A stretch of DNA of 64,000 nt from Bombilactobacillus thymidiniphilus. GTDB lineage: Bacteria; Bacillota; Bacilli; Lactobacillales; Lactobacillaceae. The stretch's first letter is position 1. The number at the start of each line of letters is the position of its first letter. Below, one piece after another: positions 10,966-20,098 of this stretch. The stretch covers positions 434,001-498,000 of the forward strand of contig NZ_CP093365.1 in the NCBI RefSeq assembly GCF_023380245.1. The letters are read 5' to 3'. The position numbers and the translations under genes were made by a program. The notes under the pieces were generated by a model, which did not search any database, was not told the DNA's origin, and saw nothing but the letters and a program-made list of their open reading frames with translations.

Positions 10966-11851
10966 ATTTATTTCTTTGATGCATAAATTCTGCTAAAACA
11001 CCGTCTCTTAAGGCATAAGGGCAAAATAACACTCTTTGAATTGCAAAATGTTCAATAATATTTTTCAAAGGCATCAAGCCGACTGGCATAAAGGGTGCCC
11101 GCGAAAATTCCATATTTGATAAGGCTGAATTAGCTGCTAAATTATTGTGTTGAATTCTTTCAATCCAGCGCAAAATGGGCAAACTTTCCTGCCATGTATT
11201 AAAAGGTAGCTGCATAACTTCAAATAAAGAGCGATGAACACCACCAATAACCACCAAATCACTAATATTAGAACCATTAATTTCATGCCAACAATGCCGT
11301 AATAAATTAGTCAATTCTGATTTAGCTTGGCGGCTTAAACAATTTGGTTGGGACAACTTATCATATAGTTTAACAGCACCATAAGGCCAACAACCGGCTT
11401 GTTTTAATTGACGATTGTGCACGACACACAATTCAAAACTGCCACCGCCGGTATCTAAAAACAAAAAATCTCGCTTAGAAACGACCTTTTTAATTGCTAA
11501 ATAATCGTAGTATGCTTCTTGCTGACCAGTTAAGACATTAATTTTGATAGCAGCTTTATTTTGAGCAGCAACTAAAAAGTCACGCTGATTTTTAGCTTGA
11601 CGAACAGCTTCCGTTGCAATAGCTTTCAAATTTGTTACGTTCATCTGTTGAATAATAGTTCGAAATCGAACTAATACTGCAATGCCTGCTTGAAAGTTAT
11701 CCGCATTAATACAGCCATCTGTAGTCATATTTTTGGCTAGCTGCACAAACTCACGGTAACGCTGAAATTCTTTTACTTGTTGTTGCTCAATTTGATAAAT
11801 TGCCATCCTGATAGAATTAGATCCAATATCAATTAACGCTAACTTGGTCAC
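10964..11851 (-). CDS. ppx: Ppx/GppA family phosphatase
   Basis: Actin-like ATPase-fold phosphatase acting on polyphosphate or pppGpp. The phosphate-1 loop is ALIDIGSNSIRMAIYQ at the N-terminus and the phosphate-2 motif is LFLDTGGGSFEL near residue 130. At 295 residues it is the short two-domain form without the C-terminal HD-like domain of E. coli Ppx. Translation starts with GTG 7 bp after GGAGG. It is downstream of the nuclease gene with an 18-bp gap, probably in one operon. Polyphosphate versus pppGpp cannot be decided from sequence. Confidence 0.9.
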   Translation of the reverse strand: MTKLALIDIGSNSIRMAIYQIEQQQVKEFQRYREFVQLAKNMTTDGCINADNFQAGIAVLVRFRTIIQQMNVTNLKAIATEAVRQAKNQRDFLVAAQNKAAIKINVLTGQQEAYYDYLAIKKVVSKRDFLFLDTGGGSFELCVVHNRQLKQAGCWPYGAVKLYDKLSQPNCLSRQAKSELTNLLRHCWHEINGSNISDLVVIGGVHRSLFEVMQLPFNTWQESLPILRWIERIQHNNLAANSALSNMEFSRAPFMPVGLMPLKNIIEHFAIQRVLFCPYALRDGVLAEFMHQRNK

Positions 11852-11869
11852 CAGGCATCCTCCGTTATT

Positions 11870-12769
11870 TTAAACATTGGCTTGACCATTTTGATAATTA
11901 ATAGTCACTCCAGATTGAGTATTAAATGTCCAAACATTTAAATGCAATGCACTAGGGTTTTTAATTGATTGCACTTGTACTTGAACACCACGTGCCACTA
12001 GCTCATTACCCTTATAGTAAGGAGTGGCTTGATAAAATACAGTATCATCTTGGTGTTGACGTAAAAAGTCGCGCACCTTAGTTTCTGTATAAGCCATACC
12101 ACCGGGATTATTTTGCTGATTAGTGCCCACATTTTGTGCTCGTGTTCCTAGAATAACATTTTCGCTACTCATAGATCCACCTAAAGACCATGCCAATAAA
12201 TGACTTTTATTATAAAGATAGCCATGATAATTAGCCAATTGAACTATTTGATTATTAGACTGCTGACCTTGCCATTGATTTGCAGCATTATCAAATATAC
12301 CATCTAGATATTCTCCAGAAACTTTAGTAGATTCTGGAAAAGCTGGTCGTTTCATAACACTAGATGAATGTTTGACCACATCTTTATAACGCACAAAACT
12401 GCTTACTTGCTGGGTTCGTCCCAGATGATCAAATCCATGATATTGAGTATCTTGCTGATCATCTGACTCATTTATATACTGATTTAAATTAGACTTGATT
12501 TGTTGGATTTTATTTTTAGTTTGCGTCGAAAATTGTGGCTGATTATTATTTAAAATTACATAATTTTGTGGATATTTCTGAATATCAAATACTAAATTAG
12601 TCAGTTGTTCACTATTAGCTATCTGTTCTGTGGGCTGATTATTGCCTAAATGCGCTAAAAAATCTTTAATTGAAGTATTGCTATTCCCAAATAAGATAGC
12701 AATCACTAAAACAAGTAGAATCCACCACGACTTATAACCAGAATTTTGTTTTTGCTTTTTTTTACTCAT
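11870..12769 (-). CDS. Membrane-anchored DNA/RNA non-specific endonuclease
   Basis: 299 residues: a lysine-rich cytoplasmic start, one transmembrane segment (WWILLVLVIAILFG), a Gln/Asn-rich linker, then a beta-beta-alpha-metal nuclease domain. The domain shows YHGFDHLGRTQ, the active-site-like YNKSHLLAWSLGG near residue 185, and ENVILGTRAQNVG, the EndA/NucA order. It probably faces outward and degrades extracellular DNA. I chose the ATG at 12769 (MSKKKQ) because GAGG lies 5 bp upstream; the longer frame to 12799 has no such site. No competence genes are nearby. Confidence 0.88.
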   Translation of the reverse strand: MSKKKQKQNSGYKSWWILLVLVIAILFGNSNTSIKDFLAHLGNNQPTEQIANSEQLTNLVFDIQKYPQNYVILNNNQPQFSTQTKNKIQQIKSNLNQYINESDDQQDTQYHGFDHLGRTQQVSSFVRYKDVVKHSSSVMKRPAFPESTKVSGEYLDGIFDNAANQWQGQQSNNQIVQLANYHGYLYNKSHLLAWSLGGSMSSENVILGTRAQNVGTNQQNNPGGMAYTETKVRDFLRQHQDDTVFYQATPYYKGNELVARGVQVQVQSIKNPSALHLNVWTFNTQSGVTINYQNGQANV

Positions 12770-12783
12770 CAAAACCTCATTCC

Positions 12784-12828
12784 AAAAAATACATCTCAAC
12801 AGCCAAAAATTGCCTCCAAGATGTATTG
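12784..12828 (-). terminator. Terminator after the MFS/DUF4811 operon
   Basis: ATACATCT pairs with AGATGTAT around a 21-nt loop, followed on the minus strand by six Ts. It lies between the DUF4811 stop and the nuclease start and may act partially. Confidence 0.6.
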
Positions 12829-12844
12829 TCTAGTAAATATAATT

Positions 12845-13552
12845 TTAATTGTTAAGCAGTTTCTTAATAATTTGTGACTGGTACTTATCAGTTAATTGCT
12901 TAATTAACTTGTCTTGCTGTTTAGAACTTAACTGTGGATTTTGTTGCTTTGCCTGTAACAAATCCGCCATAACCTTTTGTTCAATTTCAGATTCCATTTG
13001 CTTTTGCTTAGCAGGATCTTTGAAAACTTTGTTTAATTTTTTCATTTGCTTATCAGATGCCACTAACCAATTAGCATTCACATAAAAAGTGTTTACTGTC
13101 TGGATATGATGATTGTCGTTTTTCGCAATGCCAAACATCAACCTACTAAATTTATTTTGGTATTGCCAAACACGTTTTTGAGTGACTAGACGGGGTTTTT
13201 GTTTAGTAATTTTAACACGATTAATTGTTTTATCAGGATTAGTATGTTGTATCTTATTACTATTCCCATTTTTATAAAGATAAATTTTATCTTTACCATC
13301 AGTACCTAATTGCTTATAAATTAACATCGGCAACTCTTTGTTAGGCGCAACAGCAGAAATATAAGTGGTTTTTGTTTTGGTAACTTTTTGCATACCCAAG
13401 TGATAGTTATCATTGCGTACAATCAAAAACAAAATAACAATTAAGCAAAGATCTCCAATAATTCGAATAACATTGCTAAGTGATCTATTTTTTACATAGA
13501 CACCACCTAAGTAGGCTATAAAGGTGAATAATGCTAATAATATAATAATCAT
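12845..13552 (-). CDS. DUF4811-type membrane protein
   Basis: 235 residues: two N-terminal transmembrane helices (IIILLALFTFIAYLGGVYV and VIRIIGDLCLIVILFLIV) and a long outside or cytoplasmic domain rich in Lys/Gln with a C-terminal helical tail. It matches the protein commonly encoded after DHA2-type exporters in lactobacilli (DUF4811). The start overlaps the MFS stop by 4 bp, indicating translational coupling and a joint role, perhaps an accessory to the exporter. Function is not known. Confidence 0.85.
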   Translation of the reverse strand: MIIILLALFTFIAYLGGVYVKNRSLSNVIRIIGDLCLIVILFLIVRNDNYHLGMQKVTKTKTTYISAVAPNKELPMLIYKQLGTDGKDKIYLYKNGNSNKIQHTNPDKTINRVKITKQKPRLVTQKRVWQYQNKFSRLMFGIAKNDNHHIQTVNTFYVNANWLVASDKQMKKLNKVFKDPAKQKQMESEIEQKVMADLLQAKQQNPQLSSKQQDKLIKQLTDKYQSQIIKKLLNN

Positions 13553-15021
13553 TTTGCAATAACCTCCTCATCAGCATTATTTGTAGTTTGCTTATTTTTC
13601 AGGAGGAATGACAAACAAAAAGTAATGAAGCAAAGTACTACAGCTACTGCAAAAGCTGCATGATAACCTGAAAGTGTGGCGCTCATCATTTTGTTCTTGT
13701 AATCAATCGGTGCTGACTTTAATAAACTGTGTGCTGGTTTAGTCATATTGGTAACATTAGTCAGCACACTAATTAAAATAGCTGTTCCCATTGAAGTAAA
13801 AACTTGCCGTGTTGTATTGTTAACTGCCGTTCCATGACTGATTAAATTGAAAGGCAAAGCGTTCATTCCTGAAGTAGTAACAGGCATATTAACCATCGAA
13901 ATTCCAAACATTCTAAAAGTATAAAGCGCAACAATATAAGTAATTGATGTGTGTTCATTTAAAAATAAGAATGGTATCGTTCCCGCAGTCAAGAAAAACA
14001 TTCCCGTGGTAGCCAATTTCTTTGCACCAAAGCGATCAAAAGCAGCACCCGTAATAGGACTCATAATCCCGGTAATCAAGGCTCCTAATAATAAAGCTAG
14101 TCCTGAATGAAACGCAGATAAACCATGGACAGTTTGCAAATATAAAGGCAAAATCATTTCCACGCCCATCATTGCCATATTCGTAACCGACGATAAAATG
14201 GCTGCTAGTAAAAATTCATGAGATTTAAAAACTCGCAACTCCAAAAAAGGCTTATCTAAATGCAATTGTCGAAAACCAAAAATAACAATAAAAATCAAAC
14301 CAATAATAATATTTACATACACGCTCGGGGAACCCCATCCGTTATCACCAACCGCTGAAAAACCATATAACAAAACACCAAAACCAATGGTCGACTCCAA
14401 GATAGAAACAAAATCAATTGAGCTAGCCTGTGTTTTCAAAACCGGACGCATTGTAAAGAAACTGACAATCAATACCAATGCCACAATAGGAATAATAATG
14501 CTGAATAAGTCCCGCCAAGTCCAATTGTCAATAACCCAGCCAGATAAAGTAGGACCAATGGCAGGTGCTAAACCAATTACTAGACCGCCTAGCCCCATGG
14601 CCATGCCTCGCTTTTCCTTGGGAAATACACTTAACATAATCGTCTGCATCAAAGGCATAGTAATACCAACAGCCACACCTTGAATCAAACGTCCACTAAG
14701 TAAAACGCCAAAACTATTAGCAAAATAACAAATAATTGTTCCTACTAGAAAAGTACTCATCGCAAAAATATACAATACTTTAGAATTAATCCGTGTGCTC
14801 AACCAAGCACTAATAGGAATCATAACTCCGTTCACTAACATAAATCCTGTAGTTAACCACTGCACTGTGGCTGCAGAAATATCAAAAGTTTTCATTAAAG
14901 TTGGAAACGCTGTTGCCAAAATAGTCCCATTTAAAACCGTACAAAACGTCCCACATAACAATGTAATAACCATGGCCAAACGATTAAAATGTTTGCCATT
15001 ATTATCAATAGTACTATTCAT
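13549..15021 (-). CDS. MFS multidrug exporter, DHA2 (EmrB/LmrB-like)
   Basis: 490 residues with about 14 hydrophobic segments, the DHA2 drug:H+ antiporter layout. Motif C-like GGLVIGLAPAIGPTLSGWVI is present in TM5, along with GRLIQGVAVGITMPL and the final loop ending in a charged tail. It follows a MarR regulator gene by 3 bp and is coupled to DUF4811. The arrangement suggests substrate-induced efflux. Substrate cannot be predicted. Confidence 0.93.
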   Translation of the reverse strand: MNSTIDNNGKHFNRLAMVITLLCGTFCTVLNGTILATAFPTLMKTFDISAATVQWLTTGFMLVNGVMIPISAWLSTRINSKVLYIFAMSTFLVGTIICYFANSFGVLLSGRLIQGVAVGITMPLMQTIMLSVFPKEKRGMAMGLGGLVIGLAPAIGPTLSGWVIDNWTWRDLFSIIIPIVALVLIVSFFTMRPVLKTQASSIDFVSILESTIGFGVLLYGFSAVGDNGWGSPSVYVNIIIGLIFIVIFGFRQLHLDKPFLELRVFKSHEFLLAAILSSVTNMAMMGVEMILPLYLQTVHGLSAFHSGLALLLGALITGIMSPITGAAFDRFGAKKLATTGMFFLTAGTIPFLFLNEHTSITYIVALYTFRMFGISMVNMPVTTSGMNALPFNLISHGTAVNNTTRQVFTSMGTAILISVLTNVTNMTKPAHSLLKSAPIDYKNKMMSATLSGYHAAFAVAVVLCFITFCLSFLLKNKQTTNNADEEVIAK

Positions 15022-15024
15022 AAA

Positions 15025-15480
15025 CTACACCTCTTCTTCATTCATAAAATCTGGTACATTTAGTTCATTCCAAGCATTCTCCACTCTTTGAAGCAAATCC
15101 ATCAAAGATTCAATTTCCTGATTGGAAAAATTCTTAAAAATTTTTTGATTCCACCAATTAACTAATTTATTGAAAGAATGGTAAAAATCTTTGGCTTTTG
15201 TTGTCGGAAAAACTAATTTACGACGCCGATTATCCGGATCTTCTTGACGATTAATAAAAGCACTTTTTTCTAAATGCCTTAATCCACGTGCCACACCAGA
15301 CTCATTAGCTAACATTATTTTTGCTAAGCGCTGTTGGCTAACGCCAGGTGTATGCAAAACTTCTAACATCAACATACCGTCAAAATAATTCAAGTTATAA
15401 TCTTTCAACAAATATTGCATGATTTTTTTCTTGGAGCGATATAAAATTACGCTAAAATGTATAAAATTTTCGCCATTCAT
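15025..15480 (-). CDS. MarR family transcriptional regulator
   Basis: 151-residue winged-helix repressor: helix-turn-helix GVSQQRLAKIMLANESGVARGLRHLE and the wing with DNRRRKLVFPT. It heads the marR-MFS-DUF4811 operon and probably represses its own promoter. The start at 15480 is chosen for the strong GGAGGG 7 bp upstream; the frame extends upstream to 15540 without a ribosome binding site and through the promoter. Confidence 0.93.
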   Translation of the reverse strand: MNGENFIHFSVILYRSKKKIMQYLLKDYNLNYFDGMLMLEVLHTPGVSQQRLAKIMLANESGVARGLRHLEKSAFINRQEDPDNRRRKLVFPTTKAKDFYHSFNKLVNWWNQKIFKNFSNQEIESLMDLLQRVENAWNELNVPDFMNEEEV

Positions 15481-15512
15481 TAAAATCCCTCCTTCAACAA
15501 CCAGCATTGAAC

Positions 15513-15540
15513 ATTTTAGACTTTTGATACCATGTGTCAA
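15513..15540 (-). promoter_or_regulatory. Promoter of the marR-MFS operon
   Basis: Minus strand TTGACA (15535-15540), 16-bp spacer, TAAAAT (15513-15518). A TTGCATATTGCAT near-palindrome at 15561-15573 just upstream is a candidate MarR operator. Confidence 0.75.
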
Positions 15541-15575
15541 GTGTTATCTGATGTTTACTGTTGCATATTGCATAA

Positions 15576-15616
15576 TAAAAAGGACTGCAGATATCAAAAT
15601 CTGCAATCCTTTTTAT
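15576..15616 (-). terminator. trpS terminator
   Basis: Fifteen-bp stem with one G:T pair around a short loop, then five Ts on the minus strand. It overlaps the trpS stop codon. Confidence 0.85.
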
Positions 15617-16635
15617 TTATTATCAAAGTAATTAACACCAATGGCTGCACGTACTTCTTGCAAAGTTTGATTTGCCACCTCATTAGCATGCAAGCTACCT
15701 TTTTGTAACATACGGTACACTTCACCAATATCTTGGCTATAATGCTTACGTTCTTTTTGAATTGGAGTCAAGACCGCATTTAAAACTTCTTCTAAATAGC
15801 GTTTAACTTTAACATCACCTAAACCACCAGCCTGGTATTGTTGTTTTAAAGATGTCACTTCAGCTTGATCCGTTGCAAAAATATCCAAGTATTCAAAAAC
15901 AATATTGCCCTCAATTTGACCTGGATCGGCAACATGAATGTGCTTAGGGTCAGTGTACATGCGCATTATTTTTTGATGCAACACTTCTGGTTCATCTGAT
16001 AAATAAATGGCGTTGTTCAAGGACTTACTCATTTTGGCATTACCATCTAAGCCAGGCAAACGACCGTGTCCCTTTTGTGGAAATAAGCCCTTAGGCTCTA
16101 CTAAAACATTAGTTCGATAAATCGAATTGAAAGAACGGACAATCTCGCGAGATTGTTCTAACATAGGCTCTTGGTCATCGCCAACAGGTACAGTATCAGC
16201 TTTAAAAGCAGTAATATCAGCAGCCTGGCTAACTGGATAAGTCAAAAATCCTGCCGGTACGCTTTCCCCAAAACCCTTCTGCTTGATTTCTGTTTTAACT
16301 GTTGGGTTGCGCTTTAACCGTGCTAAAGTTACCAAGTCCAAATAATACATCGTCAGTTCATTTAAAGCTGGAATTTGTGATTGAACAAAAATAGTTGATT
16401 TGCTAGGATTCAGCCCCACTGCTAAATAATCTAGCATTACTTCAATTAAACTGGCTTGAATTTTTTGTGGATTACGTGCATTATCAGTCAGTGCTTGCAT
16501 ATCCGCAATCATAATAAAATTATCGTATTCACCACTATTTTGTAAGCGAACCCGATTTTTTAGTGAACCCAAATAATGTCCTAAATGTAACTTACCAGTC
16601 GGGCGATCCGCCGTCAAAATTGTATGTTTTGCCAT
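15613..16635 (-). CDS. trpS: Tryptophanyl-tRNA synthetase
   Basis: Charges tRNA-Trp (gene at 19692-19762). Class I synthetase with the HIGH-type motif TGKLHLGHYLGS near residue 14 and KMSKS as NAKMSKSLNNAI; the GDDQ motif of the active site is present (PVGDDQEPMLEQ). 340 residues from the ATG at 16635, which has GGAGG 5 bp upstream; the longer frame runs into the T-box leader. Expression is predicted to rise when uncharged tRNA-Trp accumulates. Confidence 0.96.
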   Translation of the reverse strand: MAKHTILTADRPTGKLHLGHYLGSLKNRVRLQNSGEYDNFIMIADMQALTDNARNPQKIQASLIEVMLDYLAVGLNPSKSTIFVQSQIPALNELTMYYLDLVTLARLKRNPTVKTEIKQKGFGESVPAGFLTYPVSQAADITAFKADTVPVGDDQEPMLEQSREIVRSFNSIYRTNVLVEPKGLFPQKGHGRLPGLDGNAKMSKSLNNAIYLSDEPEVLHQKIMRMYTDPKHIHVADPGQIEGNIVFEYLDIFATDQAEVTSLKQQYQAGGLGDVKVKRYLEEVLNAVLTPIQKERKHYSQDIGEVYRMLQKGSLHANEVANQTLQEVRAAIGVNYFDNK

Positions 16636-16829
16636 ATTATCCTCCAAAATAAAAAGTCCTATTGCTTTGACTGCAATAGGACGACTAAGCCGTGGTGCCA
16701 CCTGCTTTGTAGAAAAATCTACCACTTAAACGTATATAGGACGTAGCCTTATTATTCCAATTCTTCTTGAAAGTTGGCTGACTTTACAGCAAACAGTCAG
16801 TTTCTGATTTCCATTTTCAAAAATATACA
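16636..16829 (-). promoter_or_regulatory. T-box riboswitch leader of trpS
   Basis: Minus-strand leader carrying the conserved T-box element GCAGGTGGCACCACGGC (16689-16705) and a terminator hairpin (16656-16665 with 16673-16682, T-run to 16651). A TGG at 16757-16759 in an A-rich internal-loop context is the likely tryptophan specifier. Uncharged tRNA-Trp pairing with the T-box bulge would favour the antiterminator. Confidence 0.9.
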
Positions 16830-16834
16830 CAGGT

Positions 16835-16862
16835 ATTTTAACACACTTTATTAGCTTACCAA
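16835..16862 (-). promoter_or_regulatory. trpS promoter
   Basis: Minus strand TTGGTA (16857-16862), 16-bp spacer, TAAAAT (16835-16840) with a TG-rich extension. It would start the T-box leader near 16828. Confidence 0.6.
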
Positions 16863-16972
16863 AAATTTTCTGACAAATTATGATATTCATAGTCAATAAT
16901 CAGTGACAAATGATTTATCATTTTAAACGCAAAGTGTAGAATGTTTTAAGCGAACTAAACTAGGAGGTAACT

Positions 16973-19240
16973 ATGAATTTTCCTGACAATTCACGCATTG
17001 CAGAACAAAAAAGGGTTCATAAAGTTGATCAAATTATCACTCAACAACTCAACGATATAACAAGTCAACTACAATCAGCGCAAAAAGAACGCCAGCAAGT
17101 TGAAAAAAATTACGGTTCCAATACGCGAGCTAACTATATTGAAGCTGATGATATTTTAGAAACTTACGCCACCACACAGCAACAAAAACAATTACTTTCC
17201 AGCGCAGTAAGTAATGAAGAAATTTTGAGCAATAAACAGCGTAATTTAAAGACATTATCGGGTTCACCTTATTTTGGTCGCATCGATATCACCGAAAATA
17301 GTGAAAATGATACTTTATATATTGGTGTCGCTTCCTTAAGTAATAATGATGATTTTCTGGTCTATGATTGGCGCGCACCAATTGCCGCCATTTATTACAA
17401 TGGCAATCTAGGAGCCGTCAAATATGCTACACCAGACGGTCAGCAAACCGTTAAGCTGAACCGCAAACGTCAATTTTCAATTTCCAACGGTCAAATAAAT
17501 AACATGTTTGATACCAATGAAACAATTGGTGATGAAATTTTAAAAAATGCTTTAGGACAAGCTAGCTCTGCCCAAATGAAGAACATTGTTGCAACTATTC
17601 AGCGTACGCAAAATCAAATTATTCGCGACACAACTGCCGATGTGTTAATAGTACAAGGAGCTGCCGGTTCAGGCAAAACTTCCACAATTATGCAGCGTAT
17701 TGCTTATTTGCTATACCATAGTCGCCAAAATCTCAAATCGGAGCAAATCATTTTATTTTCTCCTAATCATTTATTTTCTAGTTATATTGCAAAGGTTTTA
17801 CCCAGCCTCGGCGAGCGCAACATGCGACAAATTACTTTGAATGATTTGTTGACACATCGCTTAGAGGGCCTCCAAGTACAAACACTTTTCGCTCGTTTTG
17901 AGCAAGATCAAGCTCAAATGGACAACACTACTAAAATCATTCAGCAATATAAAGAAAGTACTGATTTCGTGAAAGTGCTAAATAACTTTCGTACTACTAA
18001 GCAGACACCGACGTTTAATAATCTTTATTTTGAGGGCGAAATAATTTTTTCTAAGCAAGAAATTACTGATATTTATGAACAGCTACCACATAATTTGTTA
18101 GCCAGTGATAAATATCTTCAAACAAAAAATAAATTAATTCAAAATTTAAAACGACATATTAAACAACAGGCAGAAACAGATTGGTTGGCACAAGAGCTTG
18201 ACAATATAAGTGATGATGTATACGAAAAAGCTATTATAGCTAATAAGTTGGCAGATGCTCCGTTAATGCAGCAACAAAAAGCTTTAACTAATTATTATTT
18301 GAAACAACATTATCTGCCATTGTACGATGCTATTTATAATGACCATTTTTTAAATATTTATCAAACTTATACCAAAGTTTTAACTAAAAGCAAACCAGCA
18401 GAAATTGCCGATTTATCCTGGAATGAGATGATTTTAGAGATTCAAGATGAATTGGAAAAACATTATTTACATTTAGATGATGCCACAGCCATTTTGTTTT
18501 TACGCAATTTAATTACCGGCAAGGGACAAAACCATCAAATCAAGTATTTATTTATTGATGAAATGCAAGATTATTCTTACATGCAGTTAGCTTACATTCA
18601 CCAATCTTTCCCTGATGCCAAGCTAACTTTGGTAGGCGATATTGAGCAAAACGTATATGCATCTAAAAGTTTGCCAAGCAATCATTTTCAAAATCTTGCT
18701 AATTTATTCAATAAGAAAAAAACAACTCTATTAACCTTAAATCAAAGTTACCGCGCCACAGCTAGCATTACCAAGTTTGCTAGTCAATTTGTTCACACAG
18801 ATTCACAAATTCAGGCTTTTAATCGGACAGGTATGCTACCTCAAGTCATTCAAACCAACGATTTAATAAATACCACACAAAAAATTGCTAAGAAACTCGT
18901 AAAACACCAACGCACTGTCGCAATAATTACTAAAACAAAGCAGCAAGCTGAAGCTTTGAATCAACAACTAATTATTCCACATATTCTTTTGCAAGAGACA
19001 ACTCTCAAAATTCCAAAGGGATTAGTTATTCTACCTGTTTATTTAGCAAAGGGATTAGAATTTGATGCTGTTTTAGGGTATTCCATTAACAAAACAAACT
19101 ATCAAACCAGTAGAGACCAAGGGATATTATATACAATTGCTACACGGGCAATGCATGAATTATATTTAATCAGTGATAATAATTTAACTAACTTTATTAA
19201 AAATATAAATTCATCAACATATAACCTAGTAACTATATAG
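16973..19240 (+). CDS. helD: HelD-like RNA polymerase recycling ATPase (copy 1)
   Basis: UvrD/Rep-like superfamily 1 ATPase of the HelD/HelR type, which in Bacillus removes stalled RNA polymerase from DNA. The N-terminal 90 residues are a charged coiled coil typical of the arm entering the polymerase secondary channel. VYDWRAPIAAIYY follows, then Walker A VQGAAGSGKTSTIMQR near residue 228 and Walker B-like LFIDEMQDYS near 527. The C-terminal helicase domain ends with GLEFDAVLGYS and ATRAMHELYLIS. 755 residues. AGGAGG precedes the ATG. A second homologue is at 60647-62947. Confidence 0.93.
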   Translation: MNFPDNSRIAEQKRVHKVDQIITQQLNDITSQLQSAQKERQQVEKNYGSNTRANYIEADDILETYATTQQQKQLLSSAVSNEEILSNKQRNLKTLSGSPYFGRIDITENSENDTLYIGVASLSNNDDFLVYDWRAPIAAIYYNGNLGAVKYATPDGQQTVKLNRKRQFSISNGQINNMFDTNETIGDEILKNALGQASSAQMKNIVATIQRTQNQIIRDTTADVLIVQGAAGSGKTSTIMQRIAYLLYHSRQNLKSEQIILFSPNHLFSSYIAKVLPSLGERNMRQITLNDLLTHRLEGLQVQTLFARFEQDQAQMDNTTKIIQQYKESTDFVKVLNNFRTTKQTPTFNNLYFEGEIIFSKQEITDIYEQLPHNLLASDKYLQTKNKLIQNLKRHIKQQAETDWLAQELDNISDDVYEKAIIANKLADAPLMQQQKALTNYYLKQHYLPLYDAIYNDHFLNIYQTYTKVLTKSKPAEIADLSWNEMILEIQDELEKHYLHLDDATAILFLRNLITGKGQNHQIKYLFIDEMQDYSYMQLAYIHQSFPDAKLTLVGDIEQNVYASKSLPSNHFQNLANLFNKKKTTLLTLNQSYRATASITKFASQFVHTDSQIQAFNRTGMLPQVIQTNDLINTTQKIAKKLVKHQRTVAIITKTKQQAEALNQQLIIPHILLQETTLKIPKGLVILPVYLAKGLEFDAVLGYSINKTNYQTSRDQGILYTIATRAMHELYLISDNNLTNFIKNINSSTYNLVTI

Positions 19241-19263
19241 ACTTATTTTAAAGATAATTTATA

Positions 19264-19300
19264 CAAAAAAAGAAGCTATGCTACATTAGCATAACTTCTT
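19264..19300 (-). terminator. Terminator of the rRNA-tRNA operon
   Basis: Fourteen-bp stem with one mismatch (19270-19283 with 19287-19300) and, on the minus strand, a T-run, placed right after the last tRNA. On the plus strand no T-run follows. Confidence 0.85.
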
Positions 19301-19322
19301 AGGATTACATAAAACACAATAA

Positions 19323-19406
19323 TACCGGTGATCGGGGTCGAACCGATACTCCCTAACGGGAACTGGATTTTGAATCCAGCGCGTCTGCCAATTCCGCCAC
19401 ACCGGC
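19323..19406 (-). tRNA. tRNA-Leu (CAA)
   Basis: Long-variable-arm tRNA, anticodon loop TTCAAAA gives CAA. Last gene of the array. G1:T72 wobble at the acceptor end. CCA not encoded. Confidence 0.93.
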
Positions 19407-19446
19407 AAAATAATAACTTAAATTAATACTTGGCTAAACAAGCCAA

Positions 19447-19517
<71 letters not shown>

Positions 19518-19524
19518 AAACAAA

Positions 19525-19596
19525 TTGGGTTAGCTGGATTCGAACCAGCGCATAACGGAGTCAAAGTCCGTTGCCTTACCGCTTGGCTATAACCCA
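19525..19596 (-). tRNA. tRNA-Gln (TTG)
   Basis: Cloverleaf with anticodon loop CTTTGAC, acceptor TGGGTTA/TAACCCA. Confidence 0.95.
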
Positions 19597-19605
19597 AAAA
19601 TAAAA

Positions 19606-19681
19606 GGGCGGTATATGAGACTCGAACTCATGTATGCCGGTGCCACAAACCGGTGTGTTAACCAACTTCACCAATACCGCC
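19606..19681 (-). tRNA. tRNA-His (GTG)
   Basis: Anticodon loop TTGTGGC. The extra 5' G and 3' C expected of tRNA-His (G-1:C73) are encoded. Confidence 0.95.
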
Positions 19682-19691
19682 AAGGTATTAA

Positions 19692-19762
19692 CAGGGATAG
19701 TAGGAGTTGAACCCACATCGACGGTTTTGGAGACCGTTGTTCTACCATTGAACTATATCCCT
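19692..19762 (-). tRNA. tRNA-Trp (CCA)
   Basis: Anticodon loop CTCCAAA. It is the effector tRNA of the trpS T-box at 16636-16829. Confidence 0.95.
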
Positions 19763-19769
19763 AATTTAA

Positions 19770-19852
19770 TGGAAGGGAGTGGATTCGAACCACCGAACCC
19801 GAAGGAGCGGATTTACAGTCCGCCGCGTTTAGCCAGACTTCGCTACCCTTCC
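19770..19852 (-). tRNA. tRNA-Tyr (GTA)
   Basis: Long-variable-arm tRNA with anticodon loop CTGTAAA. Confidence 0.95.
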
Positions 19853-19856
19853 ATAA

Positions 19857-19929
19857 TGGCGCGGGACAGAATCGAACTGCCGACACATGGAGCTTCAATC
19901 CATTGCTCTACCGACTGAGCTACCGAGCC
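19857..19929 (-). tRNA. tRNA-Phe (GAA), copy A
   Basis: Anticodon loop TTGAAGC. Acceptor arms GGCTCGG and CCGCGCC leave a T4:C69 mismatch, present in both copies. Confidence 0.93.
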
Positions 19930-19935
19930 ATTTAA

Positions 19936-20009
19936 CGGTCACAACGGGACTCGAACCCGTGATCTCCTGCGTGACAGGCAGGCGTGATAACCAACTACAC
20001 CATGCGACC
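19936..20009 (-). tRNA. tRNA-Asp (GTC), copy A
   Basis: Anticodon loop CTGTCAC, complete cloverleaf. Confidence 0.95.
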
Positions 20010-20012
20010 AAA

Positions 20013-20086
<74 letters not shown>

Positions 20087-20098
20087 ATTATTTTATAA

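Noticed and set aside
12849-13085. Plus-strand 78-codon frame with Cys-rich translation
   Set aside because: It is antisense to the DUF4811 gene, lacks a ribosome binding site, and the Cys/Phe pattern mirrors Lys/Gln codons of the real gene.
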